From assembly GCF_009708215.1 (NCBI RefSeq), contig NZ_CP046175.1:1240001-1304000 (forward strand): 64,000 nucleotides of DNA. Direction: 5' to 3'. Below the pieces are notes generated by a model that did no database searches, was not told where the DNA came from, and saw nothing but the letters and a program-made list of their open reading frames with translations. The DNA is from Occultella kanbiaonis. Lineage in GTDB: Bacteria; Actinomycetota; Actinomycetes; Actinomycetales; Beutenbergiaceae. Made by a program: the position numbers and the translations under genes. Below, one piece after another: positions 51,299 through 62,442 of the stretch. The first letter of the stretch is position 1; each line of letters opens with the position of its first letter.

Positions 51299-52495
51299 TC
51301 AGACGGGCTCGACCACGAGCACGCTCTGCTTGCCCCGCAGTCGGGTCAGCACGATGGTCGCCTCTCGCGTCCCCTTCAGTCCCAGTTGCTGCCGCAACTG
51401 CTCGGGGACGACGGCGGTGCCTCGCTTCTTGATGGTCAGTCGCCCCACGTCGCGGGTACGCAGGTAGGTCCGCAATCGTTTGAGCCCGAAGTCGAAGCTG
51501 TCCAGGACGCGGTAGCCCGTCGCGAACGGGGTCGACCGCAGGCTCGGCGTCGTGACGTAGGCGATCGACTCGTCCACCAGCGTCCCGTCGAGATCGGCGG
51601 CGACCCGGGCGACCAGGCCGGCGCGGATCACGGCGCCATCCGGTTCGTACAGATACGCACCGAGCGCACCGGCCGGGGCCTGCTCCGGGCGGGCGTCCGC
51701 GTCACCGGGCCAGGACAGCAGGTGCTGCTCCTTGCCATTGACCAGGAGGGCACTGCGCCCCGACCCTTCCGGGGCGAGCCTGCCGAACCAGAGGCCGGCC
51801 TCCACCACGGAACCGTCCACGGAGACCCACTGCGCCTGGGTCTGGGAGGGGAGGGCGTGATAGGGGATCCCGGGCCCCACCTTGAGGCCGAGGTCGGCAA
51901 CCTGTTCGCGCAGCGCCAGCAACGAGTCGAGATCCGGGGAGTACGCGCTCGGGTCGAACACCCGGTTCCCGCGCCGGGTGCGCCGGGCCGGGTCGGCGAA
52001 GAGTGCGTCGACCCCCTCGGCCGCCAGGTCCAGCGACATGGCGTCGGCGTGGCGCACGGTCGCCTCCGGGAAGGCGCGCAGGTTCACGGTGGCGAGGGCC
52101 GCCGTCGCCTCATCCTGCTCCACGGCAAGGACCTGCACGCCGAGCCCGGCCAGGGCCATGGCGTCGCCGCCCAGCCCGCAGCCGAGGTCGGCCACCCGCA
52201 ACGCGCCGGCGCGGGCATACCGGGCGGCGTGCAGCGCGGCCACGGGGAGCCGGGTCGCCTGCTCGAGACCGTCGGGGGTGAACAGCATGTCCCGCGCGAA
52301 CTCGCCGAACTTCGACTCGGCGCGCGCCCGCAGCCGGCTCTGCGTCAGGGCCGCGGCAACCAGGTCGGGGTCGAGGCCGCGGGACCGCAGGCCCTCGGAC
52401 AGTCGCAGTGCCTGCTCCTCGTCGTAGCGAGGCAGTTGGGAGAGCAGAGCCCACCCGTCGGGCGAGAGCAACAGGCTCAGTTGGCGGGGGTCCAC
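51299..52495 (-). CDS. Class I SAM-dependent methyltransferase with THUMP-like C-terminus
   Basis: A 398-aa protein; GTG 52495 (MDPRQLSLLLSPDGWALLSQ) chosen because longer frames have no support. The N-terminal helical domain is followed by a Rossmann methyltransferase with the SAM motif VADLGCGLGGDAMALA, LAVEQDEATAAL and ALFADPARRT. The C-terminal about 90 residues (LKRLRTYLRTRDVGRLTIKK to LTRLRGKQSVLVVEP) resemble the THUMP-like domain found in this group. A nucleic-acid substrate is possible but not established. It is divergent from the PrsW gene. Confidence 0.85.
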   Translation of the reverse strand: MDPRQLSLLLSPDGWALLSQLPRYDEEQALRLSEGLRSRGLDPDLVAAALTQSRLRARAESKFGEFARDMLFTPDGLEQATRLPVAALHAARYARAGALRVADLGCGLGGDAMALAGLGVQVLAVEQDEATAALATVNLRAFPEATVRHADAMSLDLAAEGVDALFADPARRTRRGNRVFDPSAYSPDLDSLLALREQVADLGLKVGPGIPYHALPSQTQAQWVSVDGSVVEAGLWFGRLAPEGSGRSALLVNGKEQHLLSWPGDADARPEQAPAGALGAYLYEPDGAVIRAGLVARVAADLDGTLVDESIAYVTTPSLRSTPFATGYRVLDSFDFGLKRLRTYLRTRDVGRLTIKKRGTAVVPEQLRQQLGLKGTREATIVLTRLRGKQSVLVVEPV

Positions 52496-52580
52496 GGCTC
52501 GATCCTGCCACCGATGGCCGGGCAGTTCTCCCCGCGCGTTCGGGCGCGGGCGCAACAGGGAGCCACTACGGTGAGGGCGC

Positions 52581-53951
52581 GTGAGCAATCAACAGTTCCC
52601 GCCGCGCGGGCAGGGGTATCCGCAGCAGCACCCGCAGGGCCAGCAGCCGTTCGGTGCCGCTCAGGGGCACCAGCAGCCGCCTCCGGGCCAGCAGCAGTTC
52701 CAAGGGCACCAGCAGCACTTCCAGGGGCAGCAGGCCTACGGGCAGCAGGGTTATGGCTACGGCGCCGCACCCGCGCAGCCGGCCGTGGCCGCACCCGCGG
52801 CCCAGTACGCCCCGATGCCGCAGAGCCAGTTCATGCCGGTGCACCCGCCCGCTCCGGTGCGCCGGCGGCGGATCGCGGCGGAGGTGGTCCTGCTCTCGCT
52901 CGGTACCCTGGCCCTCCTGGTCGTCGTCGCCCTGTTCGCGCTCTCGTTCGGCGGCGGGTCGACCTTCCAGGCGTTCGTGCTCGCGCTGATCCCGCTGCTG
53001 ATCGTCGGCAGCGCGGTCCTGCTCGTGGACCGCTGGGAACCCGAGCCGCGGCTGCTGCTCATCGTCGCGTTCGTGTGGGGCGGTGGGGTCGCCGTCTTCA
53101 TGTCGAGCCTCCTGAACTCCGTCGTCGGCCCGGCGCTCGCGGACGCGCTCGGCACCGGACTCGAGCCCGACGCGGCGAGCGCGATCCTCGGCGCACCGGT
53201 CGTGGAGGAGTTCTGGAAGGGCCTCGGCCTGCTGCTGATTTTCCTGCTCCGTCGGCGCCAGTTCAACGGGCCGGTGGACGGGATCGTGTACGCGTCCGTG
53301 ATCGCGGCCGCGTTCGCGTTCGTGGAGAACATCCAGTACTTCGCTGTCTACGAGGAGACGGTCACCGGGACGTTCATCATCCGGGGACTGGTCTCGCCGT
53401 TCGGGCACCTCATCTACACCTCCTGCATGGGGCTCGCCCTCGGGCTCGCCTCCCGAAGCAGGAACCGGGCGGCCTGGTTGTGGATGATGCCGCTCGGGTA
53501 CCTGGCCGCCGCGCTCCTGCACGGTCTCTGGAACGGCCTGGCGACCTTCCTCGGCGGCGGCATCGGCGCCCTGGTCATCCTGGTGGTGTTCGTGAACTGG
53601 CTGCCGTTGGCGGTCTGGGCGTTCATCGTGTTCTGGCTGCGCCGCAAGGAGATCGAGGTCCTGCGCTCACGGCTCTCGGACTACGTCCCGTCCGGGTGGA
53701 TCGCGCCGCACGAGGTGGACATGCTCTCCTCGCTCCGGGCCCGCAAGCAGGCACGGGACTGGGCGTCCCGCGGTGGCCCGGCCGGCGCCAAGGCCATGAA
53801 GGAGTTCCAACGCGCGGCGGTCGCACTCGCGTACGCGCGCCAGGACCTGTACACCGGCCACACCGGGATCCGCGCCCGCCAGGACGAGCTCGTGCTCCTC
53901 GAGGACGTCGGGCGCTCGCGCGCCCAGTTCAGGGCCGCGGTCGGCGCGTGA
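52581..53951 (+). CDS. PrsW-type intramembrane glutamic protease with Gln-rich tail
   Basis: Membrane protease of 456 aa. The first 90 residues are low-complexity Gln/Gly/Pro/Tyr repeats (QQPPPGQQQFQGHQQHFQGQ). About eight membrane segments follow. The active-site set is intact: EEFWK (Glu209, Glu210, Lys213), FVENIQY, FGHLIYT and LLHGLWNG. B. subtilis PrsW cleaves anti-sigma factors; a substrate here is not evident. The C-terminal 100 residues are cytoplasmic and helical. GTG 52581 is preceded by TACGGT with an 8-nt gap, compatible with leaderless transcription. Confidence 0.88.
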   Translation: MSNQQFPPRGQGYPQQHPQGQQPFGAAQGHQQPPPGQQQFQGHQQHFQGQQAYGQQGYGYGAAPAQPAVAAPAAQYAPMPQSQFMPVHPPAPVRRRRIAAEVVLLSLGTLALLVVVALFALSFGGGSTFQAFVLALIPLLIVGSAVLLVDRWEPEPRLLLIVAFVWGGGVAVFMSSLLNSVVGPALADALGTGLEPDAASAILGAPVVEEFWKGLGLLLIFLLRRRQFNGPVDGIVYASVIAAAFAFVENIQYFAVYEETVTGTFIIRGLVSPFGHLIYTSCMGLALGLASRSRNRAAWLWMMPLGYLAAALLHGLWNGLATFLGGGIGALVILVVFVNWLPLAVWAFIVFWLRRKEIEVLRSRLSDYVPSGWIAPHEVDMLSSLRARKQARDWASRGGPAGAKAMKEFQRAAVALAYARQDLYTGHTGIRARQDELVLLEDVGRSRAQFRAAVGA

Positions 53952-54006
53952 GCGGGCCCGAACGTGTCCGGACGGCTCGAGATCGTTCGGCGATTGCGCT
54001 CACGGC

Positions 54007-54033
54007 TTAGCACTCACCTTGACCGAGTGCTAA
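54007..54033. promoter_or_regulatory. CIRCE operator (HrcA binding site)
   Basis: Perfect TTAGCACTC-N9-GAGTGCTAA. It lies about 155 bp upstream of groES. HrcA represses chaperonin genes through this element, so groES is heat-inducible. Confidence 0.95.
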
Positions 54034-54188
54034 TCGACGCCTAGATTTTGACACGAAGGCTGCATCGCAAGGTGCAGCGTTCCCCATGCAGGCTCAGGTG
54101 GCGTCCGACCCCCGCGACGGCGGACTCGGCCAGGGGCTGCGGGAAACTCTGTCCTGTTCAACACACTCACGCGAAGGGGAGGTCCGCA

Positions 54189-54485
54189 GTGTCGGTCTCC
54201 ATCAAGCCGCTCGAGGACCGGATCGTCGTCAAGACGCTCGAGGCCGAGCAGACCACCGCGTCCGGTCTTGTCATCCCGGACACCGCCAAGGAGAAGCCCC
54301 AGGAGGGCGAGGTCCTGGCCATCGGCCCGGGCCGCGTCGACGACAACGGCAACCGCGTCCCGCTGGACGTCGCCGTTGGCGACACGGTGATCTACAGCAA
54401 GTACGGCGGTACCGAGGTCAAGTACGCGGGCGAGGAGTTCCTCATCCTGTCCGCGCGCGACATCCTCGCAGTCGTCGAGAAGTGA
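54189..54485 (+). CDS. groES: Co-chaperonin GroES
   Basis: A 98-aa heptameric lid of the chaperonin. GTG 54189 gives [20 protein letters not shown], with GGGGAGG 6 nt upstream. It shows the mobile loop [37 protein letters not shown] and [16 protein letters not shown]. It is controlled by the CIRCE at 54007-54033. groEL does not follow: a terminator comes at 54502 and then convergent whiB. Confidence 0.97.
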   Translation: MSVSIKPLEDRIVVKTLEAEQTTASGLVIPDTAKEKPQEGEVLAIGPGRVDDNGNRVPLDVAVGDTVIYSKYGGTEVKYAGEEFLILSARDILAVVEK

Positions 54486-54501
54486 CTCGCGCCTGACGCA
54501 C

Positions 54502-54537
54502 ACGAAGGCTCGGCCCCGATCGGGGCCGAGCCTTCGT
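54502..54537. terminator. Bidirectional terminator between groES and whiB
   Basis: A perfect 36-bp palindrome whose stem arms are ACGAAGGCTCGGCCCC (54502-54517) and its complement, closing on a GATC centre. It lies 17 bp after groES and 36 bp after the convergent whiB stop. Confidence 0.9.
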
Positions 54538-54572
54538 CGTTCGTCGGGGCGCTCTGGTGAGGCGCCGGCGCG

Positions 54573-54866
54573 TCAACTCGCGGCGGGCACGTGCTCGCTG
54601 GCCAGGATGGCGGCGCGGTCGTCCTCGGAGAGGCCGCCCCAGACGCCGTACGGTTCGCGCACCCGCAGGGCGTGCTCGCGGCACCGTTGAATCACAGGGC
54701 AGGCGGCGCAGACGGCCTTGGCGCCCGCATCCCTGCGGCGCCTCGACGACCCTCGCTCGCCCTCGGGATGGAAGAACTGCTCGGTTCCGATGTCCCGGCA
54801 GGCCCCCTCGTATTGCCATTCCCAGAGGTCCATCACTGGCCCGGGAAGCCGCGATAACTCAGCCAC
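54573..54866 (-). CDS. whiB: WhiB-family iron-sulfur regulator (WhiB3-like)
   Basis: A 97-aa [4Fe-4S] protein. GTG 54866 (MAELSRLPGPVMDLWEWQYE) has GGAAGG upstream. The cluster cysteines are C23, C53, C56 and C62 (CxxC in VCAACPVIQRC); the turn motif GVWGG and the preceding RVREPYG are intact. FFHPEGERG and the LPGP start resemble mycobacterial WhiB3, which senses redox state and binds SigA. It is divergent from the MerR-type gene. Confidence 0.92.
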   Translation of the reverse strand: MAELSRLPGPVMDLWEWQYEGACRDIGTEQFFHPEGERGSSRRRRDAGAKAVCAACPVIQRCREHALRVREPYGVWGGLSEDDRAAILASEHVPAAS

Positions 54867-54981
54867 GGTGTGTCCTTCCGTTGAAGCGTTTGATCGTTCA
54901 TGTCCAATGCGAACCAACGTACAACCGCTTCAGAGGTTATTCAAGCCCTCTCCAGAACTGACTCATCCTGCGTGGCAAAAG

Positions 54982-55010
54982 TTGTTCGATCCCATCCGTC
55001 CGCTTACCCT
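54982..55010 (+). promoter_or_regulatory. Promoter of the MerR-type gene
   Basis: TTGTTC (54982-54987), a 17-bp spacer and TACCCT (55005-55010). A leader of about 40 nt reaches GTG 55056 with AGGAAGGAG in between. Confidence 0.5.
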
Positions 55011-55055
55011 CGAGGAAGCGGTCGATCCCCGGCCGAACCAGAGGAAGGAGCGCCG

Positions 55056-57595
<2,540 letters not shown>

Positions 57596-57625
57596 CGCGC
57601 GGCGACGTACCGCCCGCCCGGTGAC

Positions 57626-58492
57626 ATGGTCACAGGGCACGGGGACATGAGTGAGGGCGGCGAGTTCCTCGGCATCGCCCCGCCCGCCGACCTGCGCCGA
57701 CGCTGGCGCAACTGGTTCGCGCCGGCCCGCCAGCCGTTCCGGCTGGATCGGGTCGATGCGCGCATCCTGCCGCCGGACGCCCCGCTCGAACTCAGACCCG
57801 GACCGGAGATCAGGGACACGTTTCACCTCTACGACGGCGACTGGGTCTGGCTGACGCAGGACGAGTACACCTCGCTGGCACTCGCGACCCGGCGCGCGCT
57901 CCTGTTCGGACGCGAGGCCCTGGGGAGGCTCGGCGACCAGACACCAGTTGTGCGCGATGCGGTCGGGGCTGAGCGGACCGACTCGCGCATCGTCTGGTGG
58001 CCGTCCCTGCTCCGGGTGGCGGGATATGCACCGATCCTTCGCTACATCGAGGAAGAGGTTGCCCCGAGCCGGCACGGCGATGTGCTCGAGGCCACCTGGC
58101 TCCGCGCACGGGATGTCCTGCCTCGGGCCCGAGATCTGGCGGGGACGTTCGCGCCAGGTTCGGGACCGAACTGTTTCGGCACCGTGATGGCGGCGGCCGG
58201 CGTGCCCGGTGCCGAGCACGAGTGGATGTTCCAGGATCCGTTCGAGCAGTGGCTCACGGCGCACACCGTGCCCGTTGCCGGCGCCGGGTGGGATGCCGAG
58301 CCGGGGATCGTGCTGGTCTGGCGTGATCGCGACGGCCTCGCCGGCCACGCCGCCGTCAGCATCGGGAGCGGAATGGCCCTGTCCAAGCCCTCCCAGTCCT
58401 GGTCCAGCCCTCGGGTCATCTGGACGGTGCGGGAGACGATCCGCGCGGCCCGCCACCCGGGACTGACCCTGAGCCGCCGCCGAATACGCTAG
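57626..58492 (+). CDS. Unknown protein with NlpC/P60-like pattern
   Basis: A 288-aa soluble protein (ATG 57626; ATG 57647 is an in-frame alternative) with no confident family. The N-terminal half is Arg/Trp-rich (LRRRWRNWFAPARQPFRLDR). The C-terminal part has GPNCFGTVMAAAGVPGAEHE, then DAEPGIVLVWRDRDG and AGHAAVSIGSGMALSKPSQS. The order Cys, then a PGD-like turn, then His in a beta-strand before GxG resembles NlpC/P60 papain-like hydrolases. There is no signal peptide, so it would act inside the cell. The assignment is tentative. It converges on the exonuclease gene with a 4-bp overlap (58489-58492). Confidence 0.6.
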   Translation: MVTGHGDMSEGGEFLGIAPPADLRRRWRNWFAPARQPFRLDRVDARILPPDAPLELRPGPEIRDTFHLYDGDWVWLTQDEYTSLALATRRALLFGREALGRLGDQTPVVRDAVGAERTDSRIVWWPSLLRVAGYAPILRYIEEEVAPSRHGDVLEATWLRARDVLPRARDLAGTFAPGSGPNCFGTVMAAAGVPGAEHEWMFQDPFEQWLTAHTVPVAGAGWDAEPGIVLVWRDRDGLAGHAAVSIGSGMALSKPSQSWSSPRVIWTVRETIRAARHPGLTLSRRRIR

Positions 58493-59298
58493 GCGACGCC
58501 GCGTACTCGCCGATCGTTGCCCGATGACGGGCGGGCTTCGGCCGGAAGGGATTCTGGGACCGTGCACAGCGGCCACTCCACCGTGATCGCACCCTGCAGA
58601 CCCCGCCCGGCACGGTCGGCGTTGAAGTCCTCGGCCCAGGACCTATGCTGCTCGGTCTGCCAGCGTTGCAGTTCCGGGAGGGTGCGGGTCGCCAGCTCGG
58701 GGTGACGCCTGGCCTGCTCCGCGAGCACGTCCAGGGTGGCGGCCACATCGACGTCGGCGGTGTGCAGTTCGCCCTGCTCCTGCACGCCGTAGTGCCCACA
58801 GAGGTCGATGAGCTTGCGTTTGCCGAGACGATGCCGCTCGAGCCCGCGGTCCAGCACCAGCGGGTCGAGAACCGGCGCGAGCGGACTGCCCAGGCGCTCT
58901 CCGATCGTCGCCAGGCCGTGCCGTTCGAGTTCCCGCTCGATGATGGTCAGGTCGAACGAGGCGTTGAAGGCCACCACGGGTACCCCGTGTCGGAACGCGG
59001 CGACGAGCTCGGCCGAGATCTGCGCCAGCGCCGCCGCGGGAGCCATGCCGTGTGCGCGCGCGTACGCCGTGGAGATCCCGTGGATCGCCGCCGCCTCCTC
59101 GGGAATCTCCACCCCTGGATCGATCAGCCACGTGCGCTGCTCGGTGCCACCCGGTCCGCGACCGACCAGCGCAGCGCTGACGATCCGGTCCTTGAAGGGG
59201 TTCACACCGGTGGTCTCGGTGTCGAAGCCGAGGAACGGCCCGTCGATCCACGTGCGCCCTCGCATGGTGGGCGCTGGGTCCTTCGGCCTCGTGGTCAT
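58489..59298 (-). CDS. 3'-5' exonuclease, DnaQ-like DEDDh type
   Basis: A 269-aa nuclease. ATG 59298 has GAGGAG 7 nt upstream; longer frames are in the guaB3 promoter. Active site: FDTETTGV (Asp and Glu), FNASFDLTIIERELERHG (Asp), and HTADVDVAATLDVL (His and Asp). RKLIDLCGHYGV is typical. It lacks polymerase or other domains, so it resembles the stand-alone epsilon-like exonucleases of actinobacteria. It is divergent from guaB3. Confidence 0.9.
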   Translation of the reverse strand: MTTRPKDPAPTMRGRTWIDGPFLGFDTETTGVNPFKDRIVSAALVGRGPGGTEQRTWLIDPGVEIPEEAAAIHGISTAYARAHGMAPAAALAQISAELVAAFRHGVPVVAFNASFDLTIIERELERHGLATIGERLGSPLAPVLDPLVLDRGLERHRLGKRKLIDLCGHYGVQEQGELHTADVDVAATLDVLAEQARRHPELATRTLPELQRWQTEQHRSWAEDFNADRAGRGLQGAITVEWPLCTVPESLPAEARPSSGNDRRVRGVA

Positions 59299-59427
59299 CG
59301 ATGTGCTCCTCGCGATCTGATGACGAGACTGCCACGGCCCGCCGACATCGTCGACGAGGCTCGCACGAGAGGCGCTGGAGTGCCCGGGTGGCCTCGCGTC
59401 CGGCGGAGGGGATCCGTCCGGAACGAG

Positions 59428-59433
59428 TAGCCT
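59428..59433 (+). promoter_or_regulatory. -10 box, leaderless start of guaB3
   Basis: TAGCCT, 7 nt, then GTG 59441. No Shine-Dalgarno. AACGAGTAG overlaps the box, a partial match to the TAACGAGTAGG motif of the LuxR block. Confidence 0.5.
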
Positions 59434-59440
59434 GCTGGGT

Positions 59441-60565
59441 GTGAGCAACGAGATCGAGATCGGCCGAGGCAAGCGGGGACGCCGTGCCTATTCCTTCGAC
59501 GACATCGCGGTGGTGCCGTCCCGGCGCACCCGTGACCCGGAGGAGGTCTCGGTCTCCTGGCAGATCGATGCCTATCAGGTCGAGCTCCCGGTGCTCGCGG
59601 CGCCGATGGACTCCGTGATGAGCCCGGCGACCGCGATCGGGCTCGGGCAGCTCGGCGGGGTCGGGGTGCTCGACCTGGAGGGCTTGTGGACCCGGTACGA
59701 GGACCCGGAGCCGTTGCTCGCCGAGATCGCGGAGCTGCCGGTGGACGGAGCGACCGGGCGGATGCAGGAGCTGTACTCGGCCCCGATCATCCCCGAACTG
59801 ATCACCGGCCGGCTCAAGGAGATCCGTGCGGCGGGAGTCACCGTCGCCGGCGCGCTCTCCCCGCAGCGCACCCAGGAGCACTGGCGCACGGTCGTCGACG
59901 CGGGCGTCGACCTGTTCGTGATCCGGGGCACCACCGTCTCCGCCGAACACGTCTCCGGCAACGCGGAGCCACTGAACCTCAAGCGATTCATCTACGAGCT
60001 GGACGTGCCCGTCGTCGTCGGCGGCGCGTCCACCTACACGGCCGCGCTGCACCTGATGCGCACCGGTGCCGCGGGCGTGCTCGTCGGCTTCGGGGGCGGG
60101 GCAGCGCACACCACCCGGCAGACCCTCGGCATCCATGCGCCGATGGCCAGTGCGGTCGCGGACGTCGCAGCGGCCCGTCGGGACTATCTCGACGAGTCCG
60201 GCGGTCGGTACGTGCACGTGATCGCCGACGGCGGGGTGGGCCGCAGCGGCGACCTCGTCAAGGCGATCGGCTGCGGCGCCGACGCCGTGATGCTCGGGGC
60301 GGCGTTGGCCCGGGCGAGCGAGGCGCCCGGCCGCGGCTGGCACTGGGGTCCCGAGGCCCACCACCCGCACCTGCCTCGTGGCGAGCGGGTCCGGGTCGGC
60401 ACCGTCGGCACCCTGGAGGAGATCCTGCTCGGCCCCGGTACCAGGGCGGACGGCACCCTGAACCTGTTCGGCGCGCTCCGCCGGGCGATGGCGACCACGG
60501 GCTACTCCGACCTCAAGGAGTTCCAGCGTGTCGAGGTCGTCGTCTCCCCGTACAGCCCACGCTGA
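59441..60565 (+). CDS. guaB3: GuaB3-family IMP dehydrogenase-related protein
   Basis: A 374-aa relative of IMPDH without CBS domains, present in nearly all actinobacteria. It shows YSFDDIAVVPSRRTRDPEEV, PVLAAPMDSVMSP, FGGGAAHTTRQTLG, GGRYVHVIADGGVGRSGDLV and RRAMATTGYSDLKEFQRVEV. The IMPDH catalytic loop GSICTTR is replaced by GAAHTTR, so the nucleophilic Cys is absent, as in the family. Its reaction is debated. A GNAT gene follows 5 bp later. Confidence 0.95.
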   Translation: MSNEIEIGRGKRGRRAYSFDDIAVVPSRRTRDPEEVSVSWQIDAYQVELPVLAAPMDSVMSPATAIGLGQLGGVGVLDLEGLWTRYEDPEPLLAEIAELPVDGATGRMQELYSAPIIPELITGRLKEIRAAGVTVAGALSPQRTQEHWRTVVDAGVDLFVIRGTTVSAEHVSGNAEPLNLKRFIYELDVPVVVGGASTYTAALHLMRTGAAGVLVGFGGGAAHTTRQTLGIHAPMASAVADVAAARRDYLDESGGRYVHVIADGGVGRSGDLVKAIGCGADAVMLGAALARASEAPGRGWHWGPEAHHPHLPRGERVRVGTVGTLEEILLGPGTRADGTLNLFGALRRAMATTGYSDLKEFQRVEVVVSPYSPR

Positions 60566-60570
60566 CCCCG

Positions 60571-61050
60571 GTGAGTGCGTCGGAGACGTCAGCTGACGCC
60601 GTGCTGCCGGGTCCGCGGCCGGAGGTCCGGGAGGCGCTCGACGCGGACTCCGCGCGCATCGTCGAACTGTGGCACTCGTGCGGGCTGACCCGGCCGTGGA
60701 ACGATCCGGGGACGGATCTGGCCCAGGCGCGGGCGGGTGGGACGTCGACCGTGCTGGTGCTCGAGACGCCCGACGGCGTGGCCGGCACGGTCATGGTCGG
60801 GCTCGACGGGCACCGGGGCTGGGTCTACTACCTGGCGGTCGACCCGGCGCACCGAGGGCTTGGCCACGGCCGTCGCCTGATGGTCGCCGCGGAGGCGTGG
60901 CTGCTCGGCGAGGGGGCCCGGAAGGTGCAGCTGATGGTCCGGGCGGGCAACGACGTCAGCGCGTTCTACCAGGCCCTCGGCTACGCCGATCAGAGCACGC
61001 AGGTGCTCGGACGTTGGCTCGAGGAACCGGCGGACCGACCACAGGACTGA
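60571..61050 (+). CDS. GNAT-family N-acetyltransferase (YpeA type)
   Basis: A 159-aa acetyltransferase downstream of guaB3, GTG start at 60571. It shows ARIVELWHSCGLTRPWNDPG, VMVGLDGHRGWVYYLAVDP, the CoA motif AHRGLGHGRRLMVAAEAWL and NDVSAFYQALGY. WNDP and YYLAVDP are typical of YpeA/YjdJ enzymes, whose substrates are unknown. It is probably in the guaB3 transcript. Confidence 0.88.
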   Translation: MSASETSADAVLPGPRPEVREALDADSARIVELWHSCGLTRPWNDPGTDLAQARAGGTSTVLVLETPDGVAGTVMVGLDGHRGWVYYLAVDPAHRGLGHGRRLMVAAEAWLLGEGARKVQLMVRAGNDVSAFYQALGYADQSTQVLGRWLEEPADRPQD

Positions 61051-61090
61051 CACAGGACCGCTCGGCCGGCGCTGCGCCGTCGGGCCGGCG

Positions 61091-61477
61091 TCAGCCGACC
61101 AGGGCCACGGTGAGGGCCACGACGGCGAGCAGCGGGGCGACGCCCTGCACGGCCGCGGCGCGGGCCATGGCCCGGTTGCGGGTGACCAGGACGAGGGCGG
61201 CCAGCACCATCGAGCCCGCGCCGGCGTAGACCAGGGCGGCGCCCGGGCCGGTGACCCCGACGGCGAGCAGCACGATGCCGGTCGCGCTCATCACGGCGAG
61301 GAAGAGGTTGTAGAAGCCCTGGTTGTAGGCAAGGTCCGCGGACGAGGCGGCCTGCTCCGGGGTGGTTGCGAACGTGGCGCGTCCACGCGGGGTGTTCCAC
61401 GCGAACGACTCGAGCACGAAGATGTAGACGTGCACCAGGGCGGCCAGCCCGGCGAGTACCTGCGCGAGCACCAGCAT
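61091..61477 (-). CDS. DUF1304 membrane protein
   Basis: A 128-aa membrane protein with four hydrophobic segments. DUF1304 landmarks are HVYIFVLESFAWNTPRGRAT, FATTPEQAASSADLAYNQG and FYNLFLAVM. Function unknown. It is convergent with the GNAT gene. Confidence 0.85.
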   Translation of the reverse strand: MLVLAQVLAGLAALVHVYIFVLESFAWNTPRGRATFATTPEQAASSADLAYNQGFYNLFLAVMSATGIVLLAVGVTGPGAALVYAGAGSMVLAALVLVTRNRAMARAAAVQGVAPLLAVVALTVALVG

Positions 61478-61572
61478 GAGGATCCCGTCCGTGGCTCTTC
61501 ACCGGCGCCGATCGCCGATGCAGACCAGCCTCGCAGGCGCGCCGTGGTGCCCCATGCCGACACGCGGTGCGA

Positions 61573-62442
61573 TCAGGTGCGGACCCGCCAGTTCGCCACC
61601 GCCGCGGCGGCCGCGCCGAGTGCCTCGTCGAGCGGCTCGACCTGCGGGTACCAGGTGCGTTCCCACTCGAGGGAGACCGGGCCGTGGTAGCCACCCTCCG
61701 CCAGCTCCTCGAGGACCTCGTCCATGGGGACGACGCCCGTCCCCTGCAGGACGGGCGTGGTGTCTGCGGCACTGACGGTGTCCTTGATCTGGACGTAGCC
61801 GCGGCCGTCGCGCAGGTGCGGGAGCAGAGCGGCGGCGGTGTCGGCCGGGCGTTCGCCGACGCGCCACGGGTGTAGCGCGTCCCAGATGACGCCGACCCGG
61901 TGGTCCGGGTCCGCGGCGCCGAGGAGGTCGAGCACCCTGGCGAGGTCGACGCCACGCGGGTGGGAGTCGTGTGTCTCGAGCAACGGCCGAACACCGAGGT
62001 CGGTCGCGACCGGGAGGGCGGCCGCCAGCCGTCGGACGATCCTGGCGTCGGCTGTTGCGGTGTCCTCGAGCAGCCGCGGCAACTCGTCCTTGCCGGCCGG
62101 GTGGGCCGGGGCGCCCGGGAACACCCGGACGAAGCCGGCCCCGAGATCGTCGGCCAGGTGCAGATGGGCGATGAGGGCGGCGACCACGGACTCGTCGTCG
62201 GTGACGGCACCCGCACGGATGCCACTTGCCACCGCGAGGACCTCGATGCCGGCGGCCTCCAGTTCCGCACGGATCCTGGTCCGCTCGGCCGTCGTCAGAC
62301 CGGTGTGGATCAGAGCGTCCGGGGCGGCGCGCAACTCGACCAGGTCGACCTCGTGGCGGGTGACCACGTCGATCACGGTCGCGAGATCGTCACCCGGGGC
62401 GCCGAGCGTGGACGCACCGAGGCGCCAGTGCCCGCCTGTCAC
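61573..62442 (-). CDS. Sugar-phosphate isomerase/epimerase-like TIM-barrel protein
   Basis: A 289-aa xylose-isomerase-like TIM barrel, GTG start. Metal-binding segments are LLETHDSHPRG (Glu, His), GVIWDALHPWRVGE (Asp, His), YVQIKDTV (Asp or Lys region) and VSLEWERTW (Glu). Members isomerise or epimerise free sugars or inosose. It overlaps the dehydrogenase stop (GTGA), so the two form an operon, probably for catabolism of an unidentified sugar or polyol. Confidence 0.85.
   Translation of the reverse strand: MTGGHWRLGASTLGAPGDDLATVIDVVTRHEVDLVELRAAPDALIHTGLTTAERTRIRAELEAAGIEVLAVASGIRAGAVTDDESVVAALIAHLHLADDLGAGFVRVFPGAPAHPAGKDELPRLLEDTATADARIVRRLAAALPVATDLGVRPLLETHDSHPRGVDLARVLDLLGAADPDHRVGVIWDALHPWRVGERPADTAAALLPHLRDGRGYVQIKDTVSAADTTPVLQGTGVVPMDEVLEELAEGGYHGPVSLEWERTWYPQVEPLDEALGAAAAAVANWRVRT

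Noticed and set aside
50126-54010. 1294-codon plus-strand frame across several minus-strand genes
   Set aside because: It is antisense to the YbdK-type ligase and the methyltransferase and out of frame with the PrsW gene; the repetitive Arg/Gly/Ala content is typical of shadow frames.
59441-60565. Loss of the IMPDH catalytic Cys in guaB3 as a novelty
   Set aside because: The replacement is typical of the GuaB3 family and therefore expected.
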